The notes under the pieces are model-generated. The model saw nothing but the letters and a program-made list of their open reading frames with translations. It was not told where the DNA came from and did no database searches. From an uncultured Christensenella sp. (GTDB lineage: Bacteria; Bacillota; Clostridia; Christensenellales; Borkfalkiaceae), in contig CAJUHT010000005.1 in assembly GCA_910586035.1 (NCBI GenBank), positions 45,902-109,901 of the forward strand: 64,000 bases of DNA. Direction: 5' to 3'. The translations under genes were made by a program, and so were the position numbers. How positions within the stretch are numbered: position 1 is the stretch's first letter; every line of letters begins with the position of its first letter. Of the stretch, positions 19,970 to 27,910 are shown one piece after another.

Positions 19970-20015
19970 AGTATCGCCCTGAAACTTTGCGCCGTAAAAT
20001 GCGTTCGCCTGTTAA

Positions 20016-20045
20016 ATTATATATTCAATTGCTAAACTTTGTCAA
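20016..20045 (-). promoter_or_regulatory. Sigma-70-type promoter for cyuA
   Basis: On the minus strand TTGACA is followed after 18 bases by TATAAT, about 47 bases upstream of the cyuA start. Confidence 0.65.
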
Positions 20046-20067
20046 GCCCTGCGCGGGGCAATACTTC

Positions 20068-20096
20068 TTGACTTTGCGCGCGGCTGTTGATATAAT
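20068..20096 (+). promoter_or_regulatory. Sigma-70-type promoter for the redox cluster
   Basis: TTGACT, a 17-base spacer and TATAAT lie 93 bases upstream of the membrane-protein gene at 20189. It is back to back with the cyuA promoter. Confidence 0.7.
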
Positions 20097-20188
20097 AATA
20101 ACGATAATAAAACGATTGCTTTCGATAGAGGGAAACGCGTCCGTCGCGCTTTCCGCCGCGTTAAAGGGCGCGGTCAAAAGAGGAATTT

Positions 20189-21007
20189 ATGAAGGAAAAA
20201 ACGTGTAAATCCGTGAGGTTGAGCTACGGAATTATATTCGGCGCGTTTACGTTGGTCGTCGGCGCTCTGTTCATATGGCAGGTGCTCGACGTATACATAA
20301 CGGGTACCGCCGAAGGTTTTCAGGGCGCCCACCCATTTTCGAGGGAGAGGGTTTTAGAGGCGCTCTCTAAAATCGATTTGTTTTTCTGGCTGTGGATAGC
20401 GGGAATTATAGTCGGCTTCGTATTGTGGGAAGTGTTTCCCGTAAAGGAAAAGCCGCGTAAAATATGCCCCGACTTGCAGTATGCAAGGCTTATGAAGAGG
20501 TTTCCCTCTGCGGCGACCGAGGGGTTGGAGGCAGAATACGGCTTGACGGCGCAGACGGGAAAAGTCATTTTTGCGTTAAAGGTCGCCGCCTGGTCGCTTT
20601 TCGGTATAGCTTGCGTGTACGGCATAGTTTATCTGTGCATACCTTCCAACTTTCCCAAGCAAAACGTAACGCACGAAATGCTCGATTTGGCTAAGCATAT
20701 TTTTCCCTGCGTGTTCGCTGGGCTGATAGTCGTATGCGGCGCGGCGGTTTACGAAAAGTACGCGGTTAAGAGGATTTTGCCTGCGGTGCAAAAGGTTACA
20801 AGGGGTCAAAAGCCCGTTGAAAGAAGCAAAAACGCCTTTGAGAGGGCGCTTGCGGTATTCGACAATAAGTGGGTTGTATTGGGTATCCGCATTGCTCTCG
20901 GCGTTATAGGCGTCGCGTTTATAATATGGGGCGCGCTTAACGGAAACGCCCGCACGATATTCATAAAGGCAATCAATATCTGTACGGAATGCATAGGGTT
21001 GGGTTGA
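20189..21007 (+). CDS. Membrane protein ending in a CxxC motif (CD1871A-like C-terminus fused to a membrane domain)
   Basis: A 272-residue protein with about five hydrophobic segments (near 11-33, 70-90, 135-155, 172-192 and 228-250). Its last residues, 'INICTECIGLG' with Cys265 and Cys268, resemble the end of the short 'CD1871A family CXXC motif-containing' proteins, which I recall as about 40-residue neighbours of NapH-like ferredoxins. Here the motif ends a much longer protein. The next gene starts 1 base after the stop and encodes a membrane ferredoxin-thioredoxin fusion, so the CxxC is likely part of an electron or thiol relay across the membrane. That function is inferred from context. 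Confidence 0.65.
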   Translation: MKEKTCKSVRLSYGIIFGAFTLVVGALFIWQVLDVYITGTAEGFQGAHPFSRERVLEALSKIDLFFWLWIAGIIVGFVLWEVFPVKEKPRKICPDLQYARLMKRFPSAATEGLEAEYGLTAQTGKVIFALKVAAWSLFGIACVYGIVYLCIPSNFPKQNVTHEMLDLAKHIFPCVFAGLIVVCGAAVYEKYAVKRILPAVQKVTRGQKPVERSKNAFERALAVFDNKWVVLGIRIALGVIGVAFIIWGALNGNARTIFIKAINICTECIGLG

Positions 21008-21008
21008 T

Positions 21009-23156
21009 ATGAAAAAGTTTTTTGCAAAGGTAAAGGATTGGTTTATAGCCCACAAACCCACTAAAAGGCGTCTTATACAGGTTTACGCCGCGCTGTTGTA
21101 CAACGCACAGTTAAAGGGCTTCGTAACGGGCAAAATTTACACAGGCGACACCAAAAAGATGTGTCTGCCCGGTCTTAACTGCTATTCCTGCCCGGGGGCG
21201 GTAGGGGCTTGTCCGCTCGGAGCGTTGCAGGATTCCCTCTCCCAGAGCGGAACGCGCGCGCCCGCGTACATATTCGGCATACTCATTTTGTTCGGACTGT
21301 TGCTCGGCAGAATAATCTGCGGTTTTCTGTGTCCTTTCGGGCTTATTCAGGAGCTGTTGTACAAGATACGCACGCCAAAGCTCAGAAAGAGCCGTTTTAC
21401 AAGGATATTATCGTACTTTAAGTACGTGTTGCTTGTGATAGTAATTGCAATACCCATAATTTACGCGGGCATACCGTCGTTCTGTAAATACGTCTGTCCC
21501 GCGGGCACTATGGAGGGCGCGCTCGGCTTGCTTGCCAACATAAACAATTCCGACTTCTTCGGAATGCTTGGTTATCTGTTCACCTGGAAGTTCTGCGTGC
21601 TCGTAGTAGTGGTGGTTGCAAGCGTATTCATTTACCGTTTCTTCTGCCGCTTCATCTGCCCGCTCGGCGCGATATATTCGCTGTTTTGCCGTATTTCGCT
21701 CTTGGGCGTTAAACTCGACAAGAATAAGTGTATCGACTGCGGACTGTGCATACAGGGCTGTAAAATGGATATAAAGCACGTAGGCGACCACGAGTGCATA
21801 CAGTGCGGCGAGTGCATAGCAATGTGCCCCGTGCAGGCAATCAGCTGGAAGGGCAGTCAGCTTTTCGTTAAGAACACTGCACCCCTTGCCCAGCCCGCCG
21901 TAGCCGAAGGGGAGAAGGTCGACCTGTTGAATTTGTCCAAAGCCAACGCAAACCTCGCGGTTACTCCCGCCGCCGCGGAAACGGCGGTTGCGGAAGCGCC
22001 CGAACAGGAAGTTTTAGTTAAAGAGGAAACTCAGGATAATGGCGAGGCTGTCGTTTCGGAGCAGGAAGTCGGTGAAAAACCCGCAAAGAAGAGGAGCGGC
22101 AGGTTGCAGGCTGTGGCGGCGGCGTTCAAACGCCCGCGCTTTGTGGTTGAGTTTGTTGCCTGGGTGGTTGCAACAGCGGTACTTTTAACCGCGCTGATAG
22201 TATATAACCTGCCCGAAAAGGAACACAACACCGTGCCCGATTTCACGTTGACGACTTACGGCTCCGCGGCAACGGCAAGCGGTGAAAAATACTCCTCGAA
22301 AGAGGGTAGTAAAATTAAGGTCTACTATTTCTGGCGTACCGACAACGAGGTTAGCGTGCAGGGTATAGACGGGTTGAAAACGTTTGTAGAGCAGTCTTAC
22401 GGAGAAGTCGACGTAATAGCCGTTCATTCCATATATAAGGATACGCGCGACGTACAGGCGTTTATAGACGGCAAGGGCTGGAACGATTACAACATTGTGT
22501 TCGCGCAGGACGATATGGAAACCAACGCTTATTCGCTGTACGGCGGCGATATATCGGTGCCCAAGCCCATAACGGCGATTATGTCGGAAAACAAGCTGAT
22601 TAAGTTGCTTGGCAACGGCAAGGACGCGGTTGCGCCCTCCGCCGAGGAAATAAAGGAAGGCGTGGCGGCGGCTAAACGGAATACCGTATTTAAAGTAGGC
22701 GACTTGTGCCCGCTGTTTACCTTGGACTGCTACAACGCCGAGGAAGGGGCGAAGTATTCGGTGCTTGAAAGCCGCGGTAAAGTTACGGTGCTTAATTTCT
22801 GGTATACCGACTGCGACCCCTGCAAAGCCGAGTTGCCCGAGTTTGAAAAGGTTTACGAGGACTATGCGGGGCAAATAAATATGGCTGTAATTCACAGCTA
22901 TTCGGCGATACCTTCCAGCGGCGTTCAACACTTCCTCGACAATAATTCGGATAAAAACGGAAAGAAATGGAACAGCTACACGCTGACCTTTGCGCAGGAT
23001 ACCGAGGAGCTCAACACGTACGCTATGCTCGGCGGCAAGCGCGCGTATCCTATGACGGTTGTGCTCGATAAAGAGGGCAGAATAACCTTTGTAAAAGCCG
23101 GGTCTTGCAGTGAAAAAGATTTAAGGGAAGCGATAGAAAACGCAGGCAAAAATTAA
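21009..23156 (+). CDS. NapH-like membrane 4Fe-4S protein fused to two thioredoxin-like domains
   Basis: A 715-residue fusion. Residues 1-240 form a multi-helix membrane domain with NapH-type cysteine motifs ('CLPGLNCYSCPG', 'CGFLCPFG', 'CKYVCPAG', 'CRFICPLG'). Two ferredoxin clusters follow at about 240-280 ('CIDCGLCIQGC', 'CIQCGECIAMCP'). After an Ala/Glu linker there is another helix (about 378-402) and two TlpA-like domains outside. The first (about 410-560) has lost its CxxC and reads 'YYFWRTDNE' at that site; the second keeps C602-D-P-C605 in 'NFWYTDCDPCKAELPEF'. It probably passes electrons from cytoplasmic ferredoxin-type donors to extracytoplasmic thiols. The fusion makes the intended partner unusually clear, but the reaction is inferred. 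Confidence 0.85.
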   Translation: MKKFFAKVKDWFIAHKPTKRRLIQVYAALLYNAQLKGFVTGKIYTGDTKKMCLPGLNCYSCPGAVGACPLGALQDSLSQSGTRAPAYIFGILILFGLLLGRIICGFLCPFGLIQELLYKIRTPKLRKSRFTRILSYFKYVLLVIVIAIPIIYAGIPSFCKYVCPAGTMEGALGLLANINNSDFFGMLGYLFTWKFCVLVVVVVASVFIYRFFCRFICPLGAIYSLFCRISLLGVKLDKNKCIDCGLCIQGCKMDIKHVGDHECIQCGECIAMCPVQAISWKGSQLFVKNTAPLAQPAVAEGEKVDLLNLSKANANLAVTPAAAETAVAEAPEQEVLVKEETQDNGEAVVSEQEVGEKPAKKRSGRLQAVAAAFKRPRFVVEFVAWVVATAVLLTALIVYNLPEKEHNTVPDFTLTTYGSAATASGEKYSSKEGSKIKVYYFWRTDNEVSVQGIDGLKTFVEQSYGEVDVIAVHSIYKDTRDVQAFIDGKGWNDYNIVFAQDDMETNAYSLYGGDISVPKPITAIMSENKLIKLLGNGKDAVAPSAEEIKEGVAAAKRNTVFKVGDLCPLFTLDCYNAEEGAKYSVLESRGKVTVLNFWYTDCDPCKAELPEFEKVYEDYAGQINMAVIHSYSAIPSSGVQHFLDNNSDKNGKKWNSYTLTFAQDTEELNTYAMLGGKRAYPMTVVLDKEGRITFVKAGSCSEKDLREAIENAGKN

Positions 23157-23172
23157 ACGTTGCAAAACAAAG

Positions 23173-23200
23173 CCCCCGCGGCGCTGATGCGCCGCGGGGG
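23173..23200. terminator. Bidirectional GC-rich terminator
   Basis: A 12-base perfect stem (CCCCCGCGGCGC / GCGCCGCGGGGG, loop TGAT) sits between convergent genes. The flanks are only moderately T-rich. Confidence 0.75.
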
Positions 23201-23219
23201 TTATATTATTTTAACTAAA

Positions 23220-23651
23220 TTACGCTTTCGTTACTATAACTTTGTAATCGCCCTTGCCGTCAACTTCAACTTCGCAGTCTGCCTTGTGGTTGGGTACGTT
23301 CATAACGTGGAATACAAATTTGGTAACGTCTTTGTCCGTTCCCGTAAGTTCCTGCAAGAATTCGTTTATTTTCGCTTGCGAGATGGAGAGCTTGCCGTTT
23401 TCGTCCGCCTTAAAGTCGGGATAGAGGGGGATGCAACTTCCGCCGGGCAGACAAATCTGAGTCATAACCACGCCGTCGAGCGAGCCGTCCTTTAACCCGT
23501 TTACGGCTTTGCCGTCTTCGTATACGATAGTAAAGTTGTAATCGCTCTTAGCGTCGCCGCCCTTGTCGGTGCAACCTGCCGCAAACGCGCAGGCAATCGC
23601 CGCGGAAACAGCCAAAATTGCAATTGTAAGCGTTTTAAAAATCTTCTTCAT
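23220..23651 (-). CDS. Small secreted lipoprotein of the redox cluster
   Basis: A 143-residue protein with lipobox FAAGC (Cys27). The mature part begins 'YNFTIVYEDGKAVNGLKDGSLDGV' and contains the cysteine pair in 'QICLPGGSCIPLYPDF' plus a single Cys near the end ('KADCEVEVD'). The chain looks like a small beta-sandwich domain (carboxypeptidase-regulatory/transthyretin-like). It lies 29 bases downstream of the TlpA lipoprotein gene on the same strand and follows an AAGGAG site, so it is in that operon. Its cysteines suggest it could be a substrate of the neighbouring thioredoxins; I do not recognise a family. Confidence 0.75.
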   Translation of the reverse strand: MKKIFKTLTIAILAVSAAIACAFAAGCTDKGGDAKSDYNFTIVYEDGKAVNGLKDGSLDGVVMTQICLPGGSCIPLYPDFKADENGKLSISQAKINEFLQELTGTDKDVTKFVFHVMNVPNHKADCEVEVDGKGDYKVIVTKA

Positions 23652-23680
23652 AATAACACTCCTTTAAGTTTTTAAGTTTG

Positions 23681-26551
23681 TCAAAGCCTGAATTTTGCGT
23701 TGTAAACGGCAAACGTAAGCCAGCCGTTGCCCACGCCCATTCCGCCGTCGACGTTCGCGTCTATAAGCTTGTTTATGATGTCTACGATTTGAGCGTTGGC
23801 TTTTACAAGTCCGTAGGTGGGAGAGCTTTCGTCTTCCTCTCTGGCTTTGCCCAGATACTCTTCCATAACCGCCTGATATTCGTCGCCGTATTTAATGTGT
23901 TTTGCGAATACGGAATCTCTTATAAGGAATTCCAGAGGGTTATAGCTGTAACCTATGTTGCTCATAAAGTAGCTTCCGTATATCATATCGATATATATCG
24001 GCTGGTCCAAAAGCAGGTTGCCCTTTGCGTCTTTCAGGTAGTAGCAGTCGGTTTCCTTGTCATAGCCAACGTCTACGGCAAGATAGCGAAGAACTTCTTT
24101 CCCGTCGATTTGAACGGTAGTCCAGGCGCCGCCATCCGTAGAACATACAAGCATTTTCTCGTAAGTTTCGCCGAGATATTTAATCTCGAAGTCGTAGTAA
24201 GTTGTGTATTGGGGAATATTTTCAAGGTAGAGGAACACGCTTTCGCCCGCTTTAAGCGTAAGATAAGTGTTAAAGCCCTCGTACTCTTCGCCCTGGAACA
24301 CGTCAAAATCGCGCGGCTCAACGTTGGAAGTTATATATTCGTCGTTTACGCTGTACACGGAAATTTGAGGCGCCGCAGGGGTGTAACCGTTTTCGTCGGG
24401 CTCGTTGCCTTCGGGCGAACATCCGCTGGTATAAGAGCGCACGTTGTATACGCCGGTTTTATTTGCGGTGAATTTGTAGTAACTGCCGTTGTGCGCAAGC
24501 TGTAAAGGATATTTTATATCGGCAATGTTTCTTCCCGTCTTTTCATTGTACTTGTCGGAAGTTTTAAGCGCGGGGTCGTCCTTTTCGTAAGCCTGATAGC
24601 AGTTGTATTTCGTAAGTCCGCGCGTATAGTCTACATTTACGTTACACGTTTCGTTGCCCGTGTGCGACAAATCGTCGCTGCCGTAATGGTCGTAATAATA
24701 GCAGAATTCAAGCCATTCGTCCTTGTGCGCCTTGCCGCCCTCGTAGTCGTTTACAAACGCGTCGAGCCATTCCTTTAAGAGGGGCGTTACGGGCATAAGA
24801 TAGTAGGGGGCGGGCATATATCTGAAAATCTGCACGTATACGGTATACGCCTCCGTAACGTCTACGCCGCCTATTATTACGGTGCTGTTTTCGGAATTGA
24901 AATAGTTTTCCGCCGTCATATTGAACAGCGTGTTGTAGACAACCGTGCCGTTTTCTCCTTCGGAAGTGTTGCCGGTGTGCAGCTCGCTCCAAGGAGTTAC
25001 GTTGTTGACCGTCGCATATATCAGCGCGCCGTCGGCGGTGTCCTTGTGGTAGAAGCCGTCGCTTCCCAATACTGCGTTTACGTAGTGCCCGTACTTAAAG
25101 TCGGTTACTTCGCCCGAAGCGCAGGTGCGCACAACGTCGATAGGGGTGGTAATCGCGCTGTTGTCCGCAAGGTGAATGTTTCTTATCTTGGCAACGTCGT
25201 CGCCTATGCTGTCGTCGTCGGCGGGGTCCTTGCGGAATGCAAACGCAAGTTCAACCTTTTTGTCGCGGTCGGCAACGTAAATGTCAACTGAATGCCAGCC
25301 GCCCTCGCCCGACCAGCCGTCGCCGTTTATGGGCGAGCCGTCAAGCATAACGTATAAAATGTCCCTGTTGGGCTCTGAGGAAACGTTGTACTCGAAAGAA
25401 AGTACCTGACCTTCCTTCATTTCCAAGTCGGCGTAAATAATCGAGTAGGAGTTGCCCTTGCCCTTGTTGGAGGAGTAGATATAGCTTCCTTCGCTGTCGG
25501 AGCCTACAAGCCAGGGCCAGGAATATTCGTCGTCGTCCGCGCGGTAGGTCGCGTCGAAGCCGTCGCCGTTTACCGCCGCCTCTATTTCGGAGGACGCGGG
25601 CATTTTAACGTCGGGCTTCTCCCTGCCGTCCTCGGTGTCGCCGCCGCTTCCGTCGGAGTTAGCCACGTTTTGAACGTAGTTGTCAGAGCAGTAGTCGGCA
25701 AACAGTTTTCTCCAAAACGAGGTGGAGGGTTCGCTACCCGCGGAAATGGCGGCTATCAAACCGTATCTGTCGATAACTACGGTGGTGGGGAAGCTTCTTA
25801 CGCCGAACGCGTTGCCAAGCCCCCAATCCATACCCATAGGGAAAGTTATGTTGTTGGATTCGGCAAACGCCGCTACTTTTTCGTTGTTGTCGCCGTACGA
25901 GGTGGAGCAGATTGCAAGCACCTCGACGTCGTTGTGCGAAGCCTTTCTGTTTGCGTATTCGGCTTGCAGATAGGGGAATTCCGCCCTGCAAGGACCGCAC
26001 TGGGAATACCAGAAGTTTAACACTACCGCCTTTTTGCCCGAAGCGAACAGCTCGGAAAGCACGTGCCTGTTGCCGTTGCTGTCGGTAAATGTGAAATCTT
26101 TCATTATCGTGCCAAGCTTATAGCTCGCCGCCTCTCCCGAGGAAGAGCCTATAAGTTTGGAGGGCAGTTTTATGGTAACGTCGTCGCGTTTGGCGGGGTT
26201 GGTCTTGTATACCGCGTCCGTTACGGAGTAGCCTGCGGGCAAAGATTCTTCGTCCACGACGAGGGTATACTCGCCGAGGGAAATGCCGAACTCTATCTTT
26301 CCGCCTTTGGAAATGCCGAGCTTAACCGTCTGCCCTTGGGAGTTTTTTGCCGCAACGCGCACGCCGTCAAGCTTTAAACCGCCTTCGGAAAGCACGTTTA
26401 CCACGTACTTTTCGCCAACAACGGGCTGTTCGCCCTGATTGGCTTGGTTGATAAAGTTGGGGTAGACGGTGTTTCCGCCCGTACAGCCCGCCATACCCAT
26501 CGTCAGCAATACCGCGGTTAAACCCGCAATAAATTTAACAGATTTTTTCAT
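23681..26551 (-). CDS. Large TlpA-type thioredoxin lipoprotein with extra C-terminal domains
   Basis: A 956-residue lipoprotein (lipobox GMAGC, Cys23). An N-terminal carboxypeptidase-regulatory-like beta domain (about 45-140) is followed by a TlpA/ResA-type thioredoxin domain (about 145-290) with active site C185-G-P-C188 in 'NFWYSQCGPCRAEF' and the cis-proline loop 'FPTTVVID'. The remaining 660 residues look like extracellular beta-rich modules: one near 330-460 with 'SGEGGWHSVDIYV' resembles a carbohydrate-binding-like jelly roll. TlpA proteins are membrane-attached thiol-disulfide reductases; ones this long are unusual. It converges on the ferredoxin-thioredoxin gene, which may feed it electrons. 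Confidence 0.85.
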   Translation of the reverse strand: MKKSVKFIAGLTAVLLTMGMAGCTGGNTVYPNFINQANQGEQPVVGEKYVVNVLSEGGLKLDGVRVAAKNSQGQTVKLGISKGGKIEFGISLGEYTLVVDEESLPAGYSVTDAVYKTNPAKRDDVTIKLPSKLIGSSSGEAASYKLGTIMKDFTFTDSNGNRHVLSELFASGKKAVVLNFWYSQCGPCRAEFPYLQAEYANRKASHNDVEVLAICSTSYGDNNEKVAAFAESNNITFPMGMDWGLGNAFGVRSFPTTVVIDRYGLIAAISAGSEPSTSFWRKLFADYCSDNYVQNVANSDGSGGDTEDGREKPDVKMPASSEIEAAVNGDGFDATYRADDDEYSWPWLVGSDSEGSYIYSSNKGKGNSYSIIYADLEMKEGQVLSFEYNVSSEPNRDILYVMLDGSPINGDGWSGEGGWHSVDIYVADRDKKVELAFAFRKDPADDDSIGDDVAKIRNIHLADNSAITTPIDVVRTCASGEVTDFKYGHYVNAVLGSDGFYHKDTADGALIYATVNNVTPWSELHTGNTSEGENGTVVYNTLFNMTAENYFNSENSTVIIGGVDVTEAYTVYVQIFRYMPAPYYLMPVTPLLKEWLDAFVNDYEGGKAHKDEWLEFCYYYDHYGSDDLSHTGNETCNVNVDYTRGLTKYNCYQAYEKDDPALKTSDKYNEKTGRNIADIKYPLQLAHNGSYYKFTANKTGVYNVRSYTSGCSPEGNEPDENGYTPAAPQISVYSVNDEYITSNVEPRDFDVFQGEEYEGFNTYLTLKAGESVFLYLENIPQYTTYYDFEIKYLGETYEKMLVCSTDGGAWTTVQIDGKEVLRYLAVDVGYDKETDCYYLKDAKGNLLLDQPIYIDMIYGSYFMSNIGYSYNPLEFLIRDSVFAKHIKYGDEYQAVMEEYLGKAREEDESSPTYGLVKANAQIVDIINKLIDANVDGGMGVGNGWLTFAVYNAKFRL

Positions 26552-26598
26552 AGTTACCTTCGTACAAACGCATAAAAGCGCATTTTATAATTTACTCT

Positions 26599-26627
26599 AT
26601 TTTATAATATGGTCGCGTAAAAGTCAA
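26599..26627 (-). promoter_or_regulatory. Sigma-70-type promoter for the TlpA lipoprotein operon
   Basis: Minus strand TTGACT, 17-base spacer, TAAAAT, ending 48 bases upstream of the ATG at 26551. Confidence 0.65.
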
Positions 26628-26692
26628 TAAATTATGCGCGCCGCCCGTCAATTTGAGGGTATAAATAATATTTATGCGCCTTAAAAGCGGCG

Positions 26693-26735
26693 TTTATGCA
26701 ATAAATTAGAGTTTATTCATAAATTATTGCATAAA
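26693..26735 (-). terminator. AT-rich hairpin downstream of the asparaginase gene
   Basis: A 12-base inverted repeat (TTTATGCAATAA / TTATTGCATAAA) with a 19-base loop starts 8 bases after the asparaginase stop. The stem is weak in G+C and no long T-run follows, so termination is possible rather than certain. Confidence 0.4.
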
Positions 26736-26742
26736 TTTGCCG

Positions 26743-27774
26743 TTAAACGACGGGGAAGGGTATTTTTTCAAACGCAATCTCTCTGTTGAGGTACGCGTCG
26801 GCGGAAAGCCCCGCGCCCAGCGCGCTCATAATCTTTACAATCGTCATTTCAATCGTCAAATCGTACGCGATTGAAACGTTTTCGGGAATTTCGTTCATAC
26901 TTGCGTACACGCCCGCGCGGCTCATTACGGGGGCTAGGACTACGGGCACGCCGCAAGCCTTGCAGTAATTGGCGAACAGCTTAAAGTTGAGCGCTTCGCC
27001 CTCGGTGCAAACCGTGCCGCTGTGCGAAAGCTCTATAATTACGGCTTTCGGTTTTACGTTATCGAAATCGTATACCGAAAAATTGAGCAGAGAGCGCATA
27101 GTTATAAGCATAATCTTGTCGCACAGCGCGCTTTCGCAGGGGGTAGCCGCGTTTTCTTTTACGGCGTTTACGGCGGGAAGCAGGGGGGAGGAGTTGTATA
27201 TAACTTTTCCGTCCGCTATTTCCGCAAAGTGCGCGCCCAGCGCGCTGTGGTAAAAGCCGTTTATTTCGTCGGGGTATACGAGGCGGGAGCCGAGGTGTAT
27301 TTTGCAGTTTTCGCCGTCGTTGGCAAAAGCGCAGTAAACGCCGCCGAGTTTGGCTTGCGTTATAAAGTCTACCGCGCCGGCAAAGTTTTTAAGCCCGTTG
27401 CTTCTCCTGTCGGAGAGGGGGTACAGCGCCGAAACGAAAACTATGGGTTTGGGAAAGGAGCAGAATACCTGACTGAACCAGTTTACGGTAAAGCACAGCG
27501 TATCCGTGCCGTGTGTTATTATAACGCCTTCGCAACGGGATATGTCCGCCTCTTTTACGCAATCGTACAGTTTTTTAAGGTCGGCGGGCTGGACGTTTTC
27601 GCTTAAAATATTTATGGGCGTAAGTATTTCGAAGTCTACGCCGTCGCCCGCGTATTCGCGGTACTTTTCTATCAGCGCCTTTTTGCTTGCGCCGCTTAAA
27701 GAAATGCTTTTACCCTCGCAATCGCTGCCTATCGTGCCGCCGGTAAAAATTACCAGCACAGTTTTTTTAGCCAT
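26743..27774 (-). CDS. L-asparaginase (asparaginase/glutaminase family)
   Basis: A 343-residue cytoplasmic amidohydrolase converting L-asparagine to aspartate and ammonia. The catalytic motif TGGTIG carries Thr14; the second motif 'ITHGTDTLCFT' carries the Thr-Asp pair. 'SHSGTVCTEG' is another conserved stretch. The frame is open a further 77 codons upstream, but I place the start at 27774: the ATG there has AAGGAG at the right distance, the protein then begins with the normal 'KKTVLVIFTGG', and the promoter lies inside the longer version. There is no signal peptide, pointing to the type I enzyme. Confidence 0.88.
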   Translation of the reverse strand: MAKKTVLVIFTGGTIGSDCEGKSISLSGASKKALIEKYREYAGDGVDFEILTPINILSENVQPADLKKLYDCVKEADISRCEGVIITHGTDTLCFTVNWFSQVFCSFPKPIVFVSALYPLSDRRSNGLKNFAGAVDFITQAKLGGVYCAFANDGENCKIHLGSRLVYPDEINGFYHSALGAHFAEIADGKVIYNSSPLLPAVNAVKENAATPCESALCDKIMLITMRSLLNFSVYDFDNVKPKAVIIELSHSGTVCTEGEALNFKLFANYCKACGVPVVLAPVMSRAGVYASMNEIPENVSIAYDLTIEMTIVKIMSALGAGLSADAYLNREIAFEKIPFPVV

Positions 27775-27801
27775 AAAACTCTCCTTGAAATGTGTAGTTT
27801 G

Positions 27802-27830
27802 AGTATACCCCGCCGCATAAAAAAAGTCAA
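27802..27830 (-). promoter_or_regulatory. Sigma-70-type promoter for the asparaginase gene
   Basis: Minus strand TTGACT, 17-base spacer, TATACT, ending 28 bases before the ATG at 27774. This also rules out the longer upstream start. Confidence 0.7.
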
Positions 27831-27850
27831 CGCTTAATTTGCGGTTGCTA

Positions 27851-27879
27851 TTGATTATCGCCTTCGGGCGTGATATAAT
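27851..27879 (+). promoter_or_regulatory. Sigma-70-type promoter for the alcohol dehydrogenase gene
   Basis: TTGATT, 17-base spacer, TATAAT, divergent from the asparaginase promoter. The spacer contains a small palindrome, CGCCTTCGGGCG. Confidence 0.65.
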
Positions 27880-27910
27880 GTCAGTACAGATAATAAAAGG
27901 GGAAACAACA

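Noticed and set aside
19987..20208. 73-codon frame between cyuA and the redox cluster
   Set aside because: It spans both divergent promoters and overlaps the next gene's start; no ribosome site.
23678..24505. Plus-strand open frame of 275 codons opposite the TlpA lipoprotein
   Set aside because: Antisense shadow; the minus-strand protein has signal peptide, CGPC motif and promoter.
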